Assembly (NCBI GenBank): GCA_004794655.1
Contig: SMMW01000623.1
Location: 868,001-932,000, forward strand
Origin: Marisa cornuarietis
Taxonomy: Eukaryota > Mollusca > Gastropoda > Architaenioglossa > Ampullariidae
DNA length: 64,000 nucleotides
Direction: 5' to 3'
Within the stretch, counting starts at the first letter, position 1, and every line of letters begins with the position of its first letter. A program made the translations under genes and the position numbers. The notes under the pieces are model-generated. The model was not told the DNA's origin. It worked only from the letters and a program-made list of their open reading frames with translations, and searched no databases. Positions 47,001 to 62,000 of the stretch are shown one piece after another.

Positions 47001-50000
47001 CACTTGTCCAGCCTTCTCTGCCTGCCATGCTCCTGTGCACTGCTTGAAGGATTCTTCTGGGATGCCCCTCAGCTCCATCGTTTCGGCCCTCAATGGCCTC
47101 CATGCCTTTAAAACCGGTCCCCTTGATCCCCTCAAACTTGGGGAAAAGAAAAATATTACATGGAGCATGATCCGGTAAATAGGGAAGTTGTTCCAGTAAG
47201 GAATCTTCTTGGCCAGGAACTGTTGGATGCTTAGGGCAACGTGAGCAGGTGCATTGTTGTGGTACACAAATAGCTGAAGGTGTCTGGGACTAAATGTTTC
47301 ATCAATTGTTAACTCACCGCTGGAAGCTGCCAGTGATGTGCCAGTGGCCCTGAGAGGAGTAAACCTTCATGTACTGTCCAAAAATTAAAACGTGCAGGGA
47401 GCCCACAAGCCCAAACATGTCCGTCTGCAAACACAAAAACATAAATATTTTGGCTAACAGCTTGACTTCATGAAGCTATGGAACAGAATTCTGTATCAAT
47501 AAGTAGGAATCCATCTCATGTGAGGAAAACTAAAACAACAGCACAGCTGGCTAACTAGAAAGCAGGATTTAACTCAGTCCTGACATTTAACCAACTACAA
47601 GCTAAAACGTTGTCTTTTGACAAAAAGCAAGTTGTAAGAGATGATGGTGCTTTTTTAACATACAAGAGTGGAGGGAAGCAACCTAATAACACATAATAAC
47701 ATGATTAATTTCTTTTAACTGGGTCTCCTTTACCTGTATGAGTCTCGGTAAAGGTTAGGATTAGATGCTAAAACACACACACACACACACACATTCATTT
47801 GCTGCCTCACTGGTTACCAAATTCACCGGGTTTTTTTCCTCAGATAAAGACAGAAAATAACTGGCCTTAGCCAAGATTCCTGCTATTTTGAAAGTTTTTC
47901 ATAAATGATTACAGCTAAGGGTACAGGAGATCTGATCTCTTCATTTGTTTAATGAATCAGCACTGACTGCATGAAATAATTATTATGATACATCATTATA
48001 TGTCAACATCCATTGTTACCACTACTACTACTATTTCTGCTGACAAGATCTTGCACACACATGCTGTATTCAAGTGTTAAGCTATTGTAACTCTATGGTT
48101 GGGATGAGGTTTGCTGTTCTTGGTGGTTAATGTCATGTTCAGTAATGATGGCGAGGTGACGATATCACACACACACACACACACAAGCCAAGTGTTAAGC
48201 TATTGTAACTCTATGGTTGGGATGAGGTTTGTTGTTCTTGGTGGTTAATGTCATGTTCAGTAATGATGGCAAGGTGACGATATCACACACACACACACAC
48301 AAGCCATGTGTTAAGCTATTGTAACTCTATGGTTGGGATGAGGTTTGCTGTTCTTGGTGGTTAATGTCATGTTCAGTAATGATGGCAAGGTGACGATATC
48401 ACACACACACACACAAGCCATGTGTTAAACTAAATACCTCTATGGTTGGGATGATGTTTGCTGTTCTTGGTGGTTAATGTCATGTTCAGTAATGAAGGCA
48501 AGGTGACGATATCACACACACACACACACAAGCCATGTGTTAAACTAAATACCTCTATGGTTGGGATGATGTTTGCTGTTCTTGGTGTTTAATAACATGT
48601 CCAGTAATGATGGCAAGGTGACGATATCACACACACACACACACACAAGCCATGTGTTAAACTAAATAATTCTATGGTTAGGATGAGGTTTGCTGTTCTT
48701 GGTGGTTAATGCCATGTTTAGTAATGATGGCGAGATGACGATATCTCACACACACACACACACACACACACGCTATGTGTTAAACTAAATAACTCTATGG
48801 TTGGGATGAGGTTTGCTGTTCTTGGTGTTTAATAACATGTCCAGTAATGAAGGCCATGCAATGAGATCTAGCCTATGCATACGTTAAATACTTGTGAGAT
48901 GACTGTATGTTTGGTGAATTTGGTGAAAGTTTCTCTGTGACAGACATATGATGCAGAGCCTCTTGCACTGGTGTACCTGGAATGTCCATGGTCGGTCAGT
49001 CATCATCTCAATACACTGGAAGCCTGAAGTCTTTACTTTAGCCAGGAAAGTGGTACCAGGAGGGTAAAGGGAGAAGTCAATAGCTTGTCCAAAATCTACA
49101 AGCCGCAGCACCTGAGTCTGATGACCAAACACTTTGTCTATATCACTTCCCTTATTTACCTGAGGACTGAAAACAAAAATAATAAAATCTATTTTCCTTT
49201 ATAGAGATCAACTACGAGAAGTAAAAATTCATGAATATACAGTTGTAACATGGATAATAATAATAATTGAGAATTTAATAATTGAGAATTTATAAAGCGC
49301 AGTAACTCAGCCAAAGGCGGACTCGTTGCGCTGAACAAGATCACGAAATAGTCACAAAGATGTAGAAGAAAGAACAATGCGAAGACTCGCTGTCTTCCGG
49401 CAGTAAAGGGTGATGACTGCAGATTTAACGTCACTTCAGTTTATTCACTGCAGCTCAAGGTTGCTGCCAAAGTGAGTGCAGAACGGTGGAGTGGAATCCA
49501 GCCACTAGATCCAAACACTTTCAACGTAAAAATAACATTATATACAGTCCAGCTGTAAACCAGGAGGAAGAAAATGCACAGAAGCACGTGTAAACATGAA
49601 GGTCCAACACTTTTATCCAAATTGAAGCACGACCACAAAACACAAAAAAAATCAAGGAGAGCAGATCCCCTCAGCCTGTTAGGCGAAGGGACAGAACTCT
49701 CAATACACACAGCCACAAATACTGTTCTGGCTGTATTTAGCTATATGTAGCCATAAACAATCTGTAAAATTCCTTCTACAGTCTTACTGTCTTTTAGGAG
49801 TTGTTTATATATCATCTATTGAAGTTATGAAAACAAACTATAGGAGGACGTAAGTGACACGCTGTATGTCTACTTACGTGACTGTGGTCTATGAAGATTG
49901 CTAACATAACATGATTACTTTTCTGGAATAATGTACCAGTCCTTATTAAGCAGTGGTGGACGTCAATGAAACTTCCATGTGACTTGCTAACATCAACTTG

Positions 50001-53000
50001 GTAACTAAAACTGCATCAGTGTGGTTTGGTTGACAGAGCTAAATTATTTGATGGCCTAATGTCACATCATGCACCATTCTCACATCGAGTCCACCAAGAC
50101 ACAACTTGCACCTACGCTCGTATCCTGTATATTCTTTACATGAAGCTACCGTCACCCTGAACTCCCACTTTGTTTGTCATCAGCCATCGACAGATGACAT
50201 GCAAGTATATTGCTCAACCTTTCATAGTGACTTGGCTGCCATCATCAGCACCACAAACACCGGTATTCTTGACATCAAAGAGTGGATGAAACCAAACAAC
50301 ACTAAAACACCTCTCCTATGTATGCCAAGGAAATCTTGATCCTTGAGCATCAGCCAACATCAAACTATCAAAGTAGATGTGACCACCATGACTGTGATGT
50401 CCCCTCTCAAAGCTCTAGCCTATCTGCTGACCTGTGAAAGTACTCATCTCACCTGCATGTCTCTTACTTCAAGCACAAAAACATGCTCAGCTATCCGCTT
50501 CTACTGATGCACACTGATAACATTTCTTTGCAGGTTCCTGCCCTGCCTACTCTCCAGCTAGAAATCTTCAATTGTTGTCTGACAAACACCTTCTATTTTT
50601 TCCTCTCAAGAAGTATTGAAGTTTTAGCTACCACGTAGTGGAATTAGCCTTATTCACATCTGTCATTTAACAACCATTCAAACATTCAACTAGAAACTAA
50701 AACGCCTCTTGTCCATGAGTACTACTCTTAAAAACAGTCTAAGTACTGCTGGCTGATTCTGTAATCCTCTTAGGTCTTAAACATTTACTTTGGTCTTACC
50801 TCTGTATGTTACTCTAATTTATTAAGTGTCACAATGGCTTCAGAATTTTTGTCTGTCTTTGATTATTGATCAACACTGAAACTATTACCGACTTAAAAAG
50901 GTCCTAGTCTGTAAGATCTTGGTGAGCTGAACACAAATACGACCATGAAAAATTTGTATTGGCTCTCGTTTTGAAGATATTTGGTATAGTTCATTTTCTA
51001 TGTTTCACCAGTAGGACTGTAACAACATTCTAAATAAGCCAAGAATGATGTAGTATTCGTATTGATGTATTAATGTTGCTGTAGTTATCAAGTACAGTGT
51101 ACTCTACAACATGAATAATGTATGTCTTTACCTATCAGTTTCTCATAAACAGTTTCATTATCTTCCCAAAAGAAAAACAACAAATGTTCTTTGACCCTGC
51201 GCCAGTCAGTAAGTGAAACATTATTTGTCAGTTTCAAGAGATGTTTTGCAAATGGCTTGTGGGAGAAAAAGATGTTAATTTTACAGTACAGAAGACAAAA
51301 TAAGAGGACGTCCTTACAGCTGTAGAAGTAGAATATTGTCGGGCTTGATGTCCCCATGGATGATGTTACAGCGGTGGAGCCCATGTACGATGTTTAACAG
51401 CTGCACCGTTAAAAACGCAGCTAGTGGTTCAAGGTCAGCCAACAGCTTTTTGTCTTGTTTCAGTGAGTTGGCAAGTGTCTGCTCGACAGAAAATGACATG
51501 ACAATAATTCTCCCAGTACTTTCAGGCATCTATACTTATTTATGTCACATGCCTCACCTAAGGACACCCAGAGTCACCTGGCACCCCTACAATAGTATCC
51601 AGTATCACCATTCATCACAAACCACACTCAGCCATCTTCTGCATTTCAAAGAGCACATCTGTCAGACTTTGAGTTTTGTTGTTATTATGAAGTAGACTTT
51701 TCCCAATATAAGCTTACAACTTACTACAGAGTGCTGGGGTTGTAGTTATGAAGCAAGAGTAAGTCGTTTCCCCAGAAAAAAATGGGGAACTCAAGGAAAA
51801 GCACCTTACTTTTGAAATTATAAAGTGGCTTCCAGATCTCTTGGACACTGCTTCGTGTTTCTTTAATCCTAGGGCACCTTTACCATCACTTTATAAATAC
51901 AGCTTTAGGGGTAAAACATCTTCTGCGGGGTCTAAACTCTGCTTAATAATTCTGGAAAAAAGATGCTTTTCCTTCAGTTCCCCATGTTTCCTCCATGCTT
52001 CATGACTACCATCTCAGGACATCAGATCAAACATTAATGCATTTATCACGAAGTTGACAGATCAGAACTAAAATCGTTTCACTTATGACAGATTTATGCT
52101 TCACAGGTATAGGGATCTTAAGCTACAGCAACATCTCATGATAATAATTAACACTCAGTACTAGTAACATGAAACTTTATTGTTAGCAATCTGTTGAGAC
52201 ACTGGCCACAGAGCTTCTAGAGCATCTCATGGCAGTAATTAACACTTAGTACTAGTAACATGAAACTTTATTGTTAGCAATCTGTTGAGACACTGGCCAC
52301 AGAGCTTCTACCCCCAATTCCTGCATGTGCTCACAATGTACAGATCAAGAAAGTAGAAAGGCTGGGGCTCAAGAAAGGTGAAACAACAGCGATATGACCA
52401 CTAACCAGCAAAGAGCCAAGGGGACACAGTTCGCTCACAAGACAACTTCCATCCTCATAGAAGTAGCCATGGGTTATCGCCTGCAGTGACGGTCGCTAAA
52501 ATGACAAGAATATTACATTATCACAGAATTTCAAACAACAGTCAAACACTTGCTCTAGTTTTCTGTCATTTTTTTTTAGGGCTTACTTAGACTAACATAA
52601 ATCTTCAAATATACATGTATTTTGTCAGGATCAACATGATATGACCTGTAACACTTCACAATGACAAGCTGCTTGAAATAAAAGCAATGTCATATGTGAC
52701 TAACAAGAGTAAATCAGTTTCATGCATGAGACATTGATGAGCTGTGATTCAAGTACTTGTATGTGTTATATACTTGTCATATATACTTGTAGATGCTGTA
52801 TATACTTGTCATTTACACTTGTATATGTTATATATACTTGTCATATATACTTGTAGATGTTATATATATACTTGTCATTTACACTTGTAGATGTTATATA
52901 TACTTGTCATATATACATGTAGATGTTATATATACTTGTAGATGTTATATATACTTGTCATTTACACTTGTAGAAGTTATATATACTTGTCATTTACACT

Positions 53001-56000
53001 TGTAGAAGTTATATATACTTGTCATTTACACTTGTAGATGTTATATATACTTGTCATATATACATGTAGATGTTATATACACTTGTAGATGTTATATATA
53101 CTTGTCATATATACATGTAGATGTTATATACACTTGTAGATGTTATATATACTTGTCATTTACACTTGTAGATGTTATATATACTTGTCATTTACACTTG
53201 TAGATGTTATATATACTTGTCATATATACATGTAGATGTTATATATACATGTAGATGTTATATATACTTGTCATTTACACTTGTATATGTTATATATACT
53301 TGTCATATATACTTGTAGATGTTATATATATACTTGTCATTTACACTTGTACATGTTATATATATATATATACTTGTCATATATACTTGTAGATGTTATA
53401 TATACTTGTCATATATACTTGTAGATGTTATATATACTTGTCATATATACTTGTAGATGTTATATATACTTGTCATATACACTTGTAGATGTTATATATA
53501 CTTGTCATTTACACTTGTAGATGTTATATATATACTTGTCATTTACACTTGTACATGTTATATATACTTGTCATATATACTTGTAGATGTTATATATATA
53601 CTTGTCATTTACACTTGTAGATGTTATATATATATACTTGTCATTTACACTTGTAGATGTTATATATATACTTGTCATTTACACTTGTACATGTTATATA
53701 TACTTGTCATATATACTTGTAGATATTATATATATACTTGTCATTTACACTTGTAGATGTTATATATATACTTGTCATATACACTTGTAGATGTTATATA
53801 TACTTGTCATTTACACTTGTAGATGTTATATATATACTTGTCATTTACACTTGTACATGTTATATATACTTGTCATTTACACTTGTAGATGTTATATATA
53901 TACTTGTCATTTACACTTGTACATGTTATATATACTTGTCATATATACTTGTAGATGTTATATATATACTTGTCATTTACACTTGTAGATGTTATATATA
54001 TATACTTGTCATTTACACTTGTAGATATTATATATATACTTGTCATTTACACTTGTAGATGTTATATATATACTTGTCATATATACTTGTAGATGTTATA
54101 TATACTTGTCATTTACACTTGTAGATGTTATATATATACTTGTCATTTACACTTGTACATGTTATATATACTTGTCATTTACACTTGTAGATGTTATATA
54201 TATACTTGTCATTTACACTTGTACATGTTATATATACTTGTCATATATACTTGTAGATGTTATATATATACTTGTCATTTACACTTGTACATGTTATATA
54301 TACTTGTCATATATACTTGTAGATATTATATATATACTTGTCATTTACACTTGTAGATGTTATATATATACTTGTCATATATACTTGTAGATGTTATATA
54401 TACTTGTCATTTACACTTGTATATGTTATACAGTCGACTCTCAGTTAACCAGCACCCATGGACATTTGTAGCTGTCAGATACATATAATTTTTGGTTATA
54501 TACTCTGTACTAACTTCATATTAATATTGCAATATGTAACTAAAAGCAAATTAAGACAAAAACAATTGAATATAACAGTTTTATTATAAAAACAATTTTA
54601 GTTAAAATGGGAGTCAATTACATTTTCAACTTAATGAACTTCACTCACACAATTGTTTAAACACCAAGTAAATTCGAAAAAATTCCCTACAATTCCAGGG
54701 GTGGGCCAACTCGGACATCCAACCAGAGAAAAGGTGAGTATTCATCATCAAGAAGCTGGGCCCATGGGAACAATAGCCAGTTGTTGACAGAGTGAGAAAT
54801 AGAAATGTAACAATGGTAGTACATCTACACTGTCTTGTCAAGGCTGTAGCAATGATAGTACATGTACACTGTCTTGTCAATTTGGAGAGAGAAAACATGC
54901 TGTGGGCATGTGCCAATAAGAATGGCTTTGGTTTTATTGTCATTAAGTTGAAGTTTCTTATCATTCAGTTTCTGATGTCTTTGTAATAAATGATGGAGTC
55001 TGTAAAGGGTGGAATGATCAATTTATCAAAAGTCATTGATGAGAACACTCAGTAAAGGACGGAAGGGTCAATGTTATCAAAAACAGTAGAACCAAGCAGA
55101 AGAGTGAGTAGCTGGACAGATTCTGGCACAGCCCTAACATCAGGTTTACTCCAAAGTACAATCTATACAAATCCCTTATGGCGCTGATCTTGCTCTATGG
55201 ATGTGAAATGTGGACTCTGATCGCCGATAGGAAGAGGAGGATCCAGGTATTTTAGAGCAAGGTTTGAGAGGAGGTTGCTCTGGATCTCATAAAGAGAACA
55301 TAAAACCAATGACTTTGTACTAAGCACAGTTGCCACACTCGTAGAACACCAGGAACTTCTACCTACAACAGTCAAGCATCGTAAGCTTGCTGGTCTGGCC
55401 ATGTGACCTGGCACGACATCTTGTCGAAGTTATTCAAGGTACTTTGGAGGGTGGTCGACGCTGCGGTGGCCAAAGGAAGGCTTAGATGGTGGTTTAGGAA
55501 TGTCAAATTCTAGACTGGTTGACATGTGCAGGACCTGCTCCCTAACCGCCCAAACCAGGTTTAAGTTGTGGGCATTGCCAGCTGCTGGGTCTATCCATGC
55601 GCTCACCCAAAAGACCAGTACCAGTCAAGGGACGAATGAACGAGTGTATGAATAAAAATGTAGGGAAACTTTGAATTACTTGATAGAAGCTCTAGTTTCT
55701 GTGCTATGGTAATGTTGATAGGCAGACTGAAAGGGAGCCAGCAGGTTGTTAATACGTTAGTGATTGTTGTGGTGTTGAAGAACAGTCCTTTGTAAAGGTT
55801 GGGATAAAAAATAAAACTGGTTGGAAATTGGACAACAATTTTTGAGTTCATTGGGTGGAGAAAACAGAAGGTAGATCTTTATGATGTATTTGGTTAGAGG
55901 TGGAGAGGTTTAGGAAGATCTAAGAATGTCACACACTAGTCCCTATCAGACCAGAACATGACATGCTACCATAGGCACACACTGTCTTTCTGACACAACT

Positions 56001-59000
56001 AAAAGTAAATGTCACAGACCAGTCTTTGTCACACCCAAACTTGACATGCTATAACCCAAACTTGACATGCTATAGCCCAAACTTGACATGCTATAGCCCA
56101 AACTTGACATGCTATAGCCCAAACTTGACATGCTATAACCCAAACTTGACATAACCCAAACTTGACATGCTATAACCCAAACTTGACATGCTATAACCCA
56201 AACTTGACATAGCCCAAACTTGACATGCTATAGCCCAAACTTGACATGCTATAACCCAAACTTGACATAACCCAAACTTGACATGCTATAACCCAAACTT
56301 GACATGCTATAGCCCAAACTTGACATAGCCCAAACTTGACATGCTATAGCCCAAACTTGACATAGCCCAAACTTGACATGCTATAGCCCAAACTTGACAT
56401 GCTATAACCCAAACTTGACATAACCCAAACTTGACATGCTATAACCCAAACTTGACATAACCCAAACTTGACATGCTATAACCCAAACTTGACATGCTAT
56501 AGCCCAAACTTGACATGCTATAACCCAAACTTGACATAACCCAAACTTGACATGCTATAACCCAAACTTGACATAACCCAAACTTGACATGCTATAAGCT
56601 GTTTTAAATAGGAAGGGAAGGATTATAGTACCTTAGACAAGGAGCTATCTTTTACACACAACTAAATGGTTTAAAACCCAAACAATTCAGAATGTCATTA
56701 TGTATAACTTAAACCCAAATGGTCATTTCACTTGCTGTTTGCTTTAATAACATGAATTAGCACTCAGAAGGAAATGATGCTGACACGTTAGATATGTATT
56801 ATAAGACCAGTCTACAAACTCATGACATTCATGACGATGTGGAGTGTGGACAGTCGTTTAATTCACTAGTCACTGTCCCTGACAGCAATCCTTGTTTAAT
56901 GGAGGGTATTAACTTTAGTCAACTTTGTAAGTTAGAAATAACCACAACCAACCACTGCTTACATACTTCCTGAAAAAAAAATTTGATGAATGACATTTAT
57001 TCCTATCTTAATCAAGACTTAGCTTTCCACTTAATGCAATTTCACATGGCAGGAGCGCAAGAAATGTTAAAATAGTCTCTTAGGGTTGCATAAAATCTCA
57101 GTGTAGGAATCAAACACTATTGGGAATTTCCACAATAAATAAACACACAGAAGTAAAACTACCCTCCTAATGATTTGTGTTTTGAAATATTGCTGTAACA
57201 CATCCTAATGCTCTTAACGCAAGTGGTGTGGTCTTTGAAAAATACCAAAAAATCTTGCTGGAAATAGCTTCTTAAATATGGCTACAGTTTGCTGCGGAAA
57301 ACAATCTAGCCAGTTAGTCTTCACTTATGCATGGCAAAGAAACTGGAAAAAAGGCATGAAAATCAGAGAACCATTTAAAGACAGTATGTTAGCATACAGA
57401 AGCCTGTACACGTCATGTGTTGGCTAGTATAACAGACTCACAATGTCCATGGGGATTTGGAGTTTGGCCAACCGCTCATGGATGACAGAACAGATGTAAA
57501 ATTCCCAAGGTGCAGCAGGTTTCTGAACCTACCATCAGACAGAATGAGGTGAGGTAAGGCAAGTCATTCAGCAGCAGCAGCAGCAGCAATCACACCTCTA
57601 CAACCCACCTGAGGTTACTGGGTCACAAACAGTACTCAGGTGTAGGTCCGGTCACTACGTGGCATCCTCTGCTTAAACCAAGATCAGGTTACTGCATCAC
57701 AAACCTTACTCAAGTTAGGTCATGTTACTGGGTCACAAAATGTATGCAAATGTAGGTCAGGTTACCCAGTCACAAACAGTACTCAAATATAGGTCAGGCT
57801 ACCCAGTCACAAACAGTACTCAAATATAGGTCAGGCTACCCAGTCACAAACAGTACTCAAATATAGGTCAGGCTACCCAGTCACAAACAGTACTCAAATA
57901 TAGGTCAGGCTACCCAGTCACAAACAGTACTCAAATATAGGTCAGGCTACCCAGTCACAAACAGTACTCAAATATAGGTCAGGCTACCCAGTCACAAACA
58001 GTACTCAAATATAGGTCAGGCTACCCAGTCACAAACAGTACTCAAATATAGGTCAGGTTACCAATTAACAAACAGAACTTATATGTAGGCCAGGTTAATA
58101 AGTCACAAACTACTCATAAGAAGGTCTGGTTACCAAGTCACAAACAGTACTTAAATGTAGGTCAGGTTACTAAGTCACAAACCACCACTAAAACTTAGAT
58201 CAGGTCACCGAATCACACACATCAAGTTGTTGTGAAGTTTTTAAAATGATATATAGATATATATATAAATGTATATAAAGAGGCCACTTTACAGAGAAAC
58301 AATTCAGGTTTTCAATGCAGCAAATATTTTCTCCTCTTCTTGCTGCAGGTCACTGTAGAAATAAAATGTTCAACTGTAGACTGCAGCAGGTCTTACCTGT
58401 CTTACTGCAGCAGGTCACTGACAACAGAGTCAGTTACTGGTGTACAACAGGTGACTCACTTTGTACCAGCGCACAGAGTAGTGGACCTCATTGTCCAGGT
58501 TGCCACCACTGTGTTCAATTAGGTGAAGATTATGGCAAGTCCAAACAGACAGGGCTTAGAAGCATGAGTTTAAGAGATACTTCTCCTGATTTTCAAATAG
58601 GAACAGAGTCAGGACATAGCAAAAATACATACAATCTTATCTTGGTAACACAAAGAAAGATATGCATCATTTTTACCTTTATAACACAGGATGGGGAGTC
58701 CATCTCATCATCAGACAGATCATCAAAATTGGTTCCAAAATTTGTAGCACGATATACTTTAGCATAGCCACCTTCCCCAATCAAGCCAGCTAGTTGGTAG
58801 GTGTCCTGTCCTGTCAACAGAAAAAATGGTAAGACACGAGACTGCAAGACTGCAAGACTGCTAGCTCGAATCATCAGAGTATCTTAACTGATTGGCTCTG
58901 ATGTTGACCTTCACATTGATACCCCAAAGTATTTTCATAAAATCTCATAAAAAATAAATTTGACAGAAAGACAAATCAAAATTATAATTAAAGTGCAAAG

Positions 59001-62000
59001 TAAGCAGAAGCATATTTTTTAAAAGAAAGGTACATTCAGAAAAATTCAGACCTTTAACATCTTCCTGTCACTGTGTTAAGGGAAATGGCGCCGTTCAAAA
59101 ATGATTCACCTATTTAAAGGATCAGCCTTTTCCCCTTTTTGTTTACATACAAATTATTATTGGAGTAGAGGTAAAGTAATATGGAATGATTAAAATTGGA
59201 GTAAAAATTATTGAATATGACACGTATGCCTGGGTAGGCTGCTATCGATTGCACATACTTATCATCACTGTGAATGGATTACTACCAAGATATCGCAGCA
59301 TTACTTCCTTACAATGGCATCAGAAATATCCTTCAGTTATATTAATAAGGAAAGTAATATGTATATTGTCCATCCCTTAATCTATTAACTCATAAACTGC
59401 ACACATTATTAGGTAGAAGTAGATTTGAATGCAGACCTGCTATAATGGGCCATGTTCTGAACTAACCCTAACTGTGAAGTCTGCCTTTGGTATTTACCCA
59501 GATTGATGAAATGGCAGTTGCTGAAACTAGGGACATGCTGATGGCATGCTACGTAGTTAGCTCGACAGCTGATGGGAGGCTTTACAGAGCTGAGCAGTGT
59601 CCTTGTGGTGGCCTCATCAAATGGATTGAGTGTGTCCAGACAGACAGATGTGGACAGAAGTGCTTCCGCTTTCTCATTCAGTTCTGCTGGGATGTAAGCA
59701 GTGGTATCAATGATGTGCTGTTCAGTGTTCTCCTCACTGAGATAATCATGTGATGTCATAGAGAGGAAATCCCCTTGGTTGTCATGTCCTGCTGAGCTTT
59801 TAGCTAAAGTAGAAAAAAAGGTGCGCGAAGCCCCAAGGGAGCTAACTGCATGGGACTTGGACTCCTCGGTGCTCCCCTCGGTGCTTCCTTCTGTTATGGG
59901 GCTGGCAAGAGAGAAGACAACTGTTTTGTGAGGCTAGCACTGGTAAGACACAAGCAAATCAACTATATCAACTGACATGACAATAGGGCTCACTGTGTTG
60001 TGGCTCTGGCACTAGCAAGATACAATATTCATCATACCGACAGAGGTACTGGAATTAATAATTATAGGATACAGTAAACACCACACTGTAGTACTGGTAC
60101 TCAAAATCTGAAGAGTAATCAATTGAACTACAATATACATGCCTGACACATGCAACATTTGTAGTGGCACTAGGATTCATTGCACTATAATATACCCAAT
60201 GTGCAACATTGGTTCCCGGTCGTTTTGACTAGGGTCGTTTCGACTAGGGTCGTTTCGACTAAGGTCGGTTCGACTAAGGTCGGTTCGTCTAACGGTCGAG
60301 TCATCTATAGGACGCATGAAATGCTATAGGACGCATGAAATGGAAAAAACTGAAGTGATTTGAATGCTGATAAATGATTTAAATGTATCATGTAAACAGT
60401 GCTAATTATCGTGTTAAGCAATCAGGGTCCACACGTTCCACTCTTGCATGCACGCTCTCAACCACACAGACTCAACAAACACTGAAACGCCCGATGCCTG
60501 CGACGCATCCAACCGTCCCTCATTAAAAAAATTGACACGCACACGTGGGAACAGTAAAAAAACACTGACCGTTAGACGAAACGACTTAGTCGAACTGACC
60601 CTAGTCGAAACGACCGGTTACCGCAACATTAGTATTGGCACTGGGATGATGTAGTAAAGTAAGTACACCGGCAACACAGTGTACTGCAGTTTTACTAGTT
60701 TTCCATGAACCCCATTGCTCCATGTGTTTGACTAGTAAAAATTTGGCACTTAAAAGAAATCAGAATTATTATATTGCTAGGAAGAAAAAGACACGTTTTG
60801 TAATGATAGTAGTCTTGTTAAGCCATTGATAAGACACATGAATTATTTCCAAACTGCTTCATTAGCCATCAGGTGCACACAATGCTAATATTTCTCACAC
60901 TCTTTAGATAACCTGACTTAAATGCTTCATGTTATTTCTGCGCTGCTTATGATTATTTACCTCAGATGAATATTGCCTATTGTGGTTTGATATTTATAAT
61001 TATTTACCTCAAATGATTGTTGCCTGTTGTGGTTTGATGGCCCAGGAATGTTTGCTGCTGGTGAGGGTCAGGACATAAAGAAACTGATTGTTGTTCTTCT
61101 GTGTGAAATTTTCTCTTCCACATCTCACTGTTCTCTTTTCCTGGACTTGTCACACATGCATACATATCAGCTACAATCATATTTATCCAAATGTACATGA
61201 CACTGGCATGTGTGCACATACCCACACACACCATATCAAAACAGTTTCTTTACATTTTATTGGTATAATTTCATAGTCTCTAATGCTCACATACATGCAC
61301 ATGATATAAAAGAAGTTTCTTTAAATTTTACTGTTAAAATTCATATTCATTCATGGTCTTTGCAAATCATTAAGTTTGGATTACATAATGCCTAACTCTT
61401 ATTTTTTCTCATGGTCTTTTTGAATTGTACAGAGTGTGGATTACATAATGCCCAACTCCTATAGTCTCTCTTAGTCTTTGTGAATTGTACAGAGTGTGGA
61501 TTACATAATGCCCAACTCCTATAGTCTCTCTTAGTCTTTTTGAATTGTACAGAGTGTGGATTACATAATGCCCAACTCCTATAGTCTCTCTTAGTCTTTT
61601 TGAATTGTACAGAGTGGATTACATAATGCCCAACTCCTATAGTCTCTTAGTCTTTGTGAATTGTACAGAGTGTGGATTACATAATGCCCAACTCCTATAG
61701 TCTCTCTTAGTCTTTGTGAATTGTACAGAGTGTGGATTACATAATGCCCAACTCCTATAGTCTCTCTTAGTCTTTTTGAATTGTACAGAGTGTGGATTAC
61801 ATAATGCCCAACTCCTATAGTCTCTCTTAGTCTTTGTGAATTGTACAGAGTGGATTACATAATGCCCAACTCCTATAGTCTCTCTTAGTCTTTTGTGAAT
61901 TGTACAGAGTGTGGATTACATAATGCCCAACTCCACATGCTCGCTAGCCTTTCTTTTATTCTGCATGTCTGCAAAAAACCATTGGCAAGACCCAAATAAA

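Noticed and set aside
47280..47430. Initially taken as part of the mariner transposase
   Set aside because: MFGLVGSLHVLIFGQYMK matches the BUB1 C-lobe with correct splice sites and phase; the mariner begins after the donor.
52793..54390. Long YILVIYTC-type frames resembling membrane proteins
   Set aside because: Translation of the AT-rich minisatellite; hydrophobicity comes from TA-rich codons.
54431..54460. Possible pogo/Tigger terminal repeat CAGTCGACTCTC
   Set aside because: No inverted partner or transposase seen nearby.
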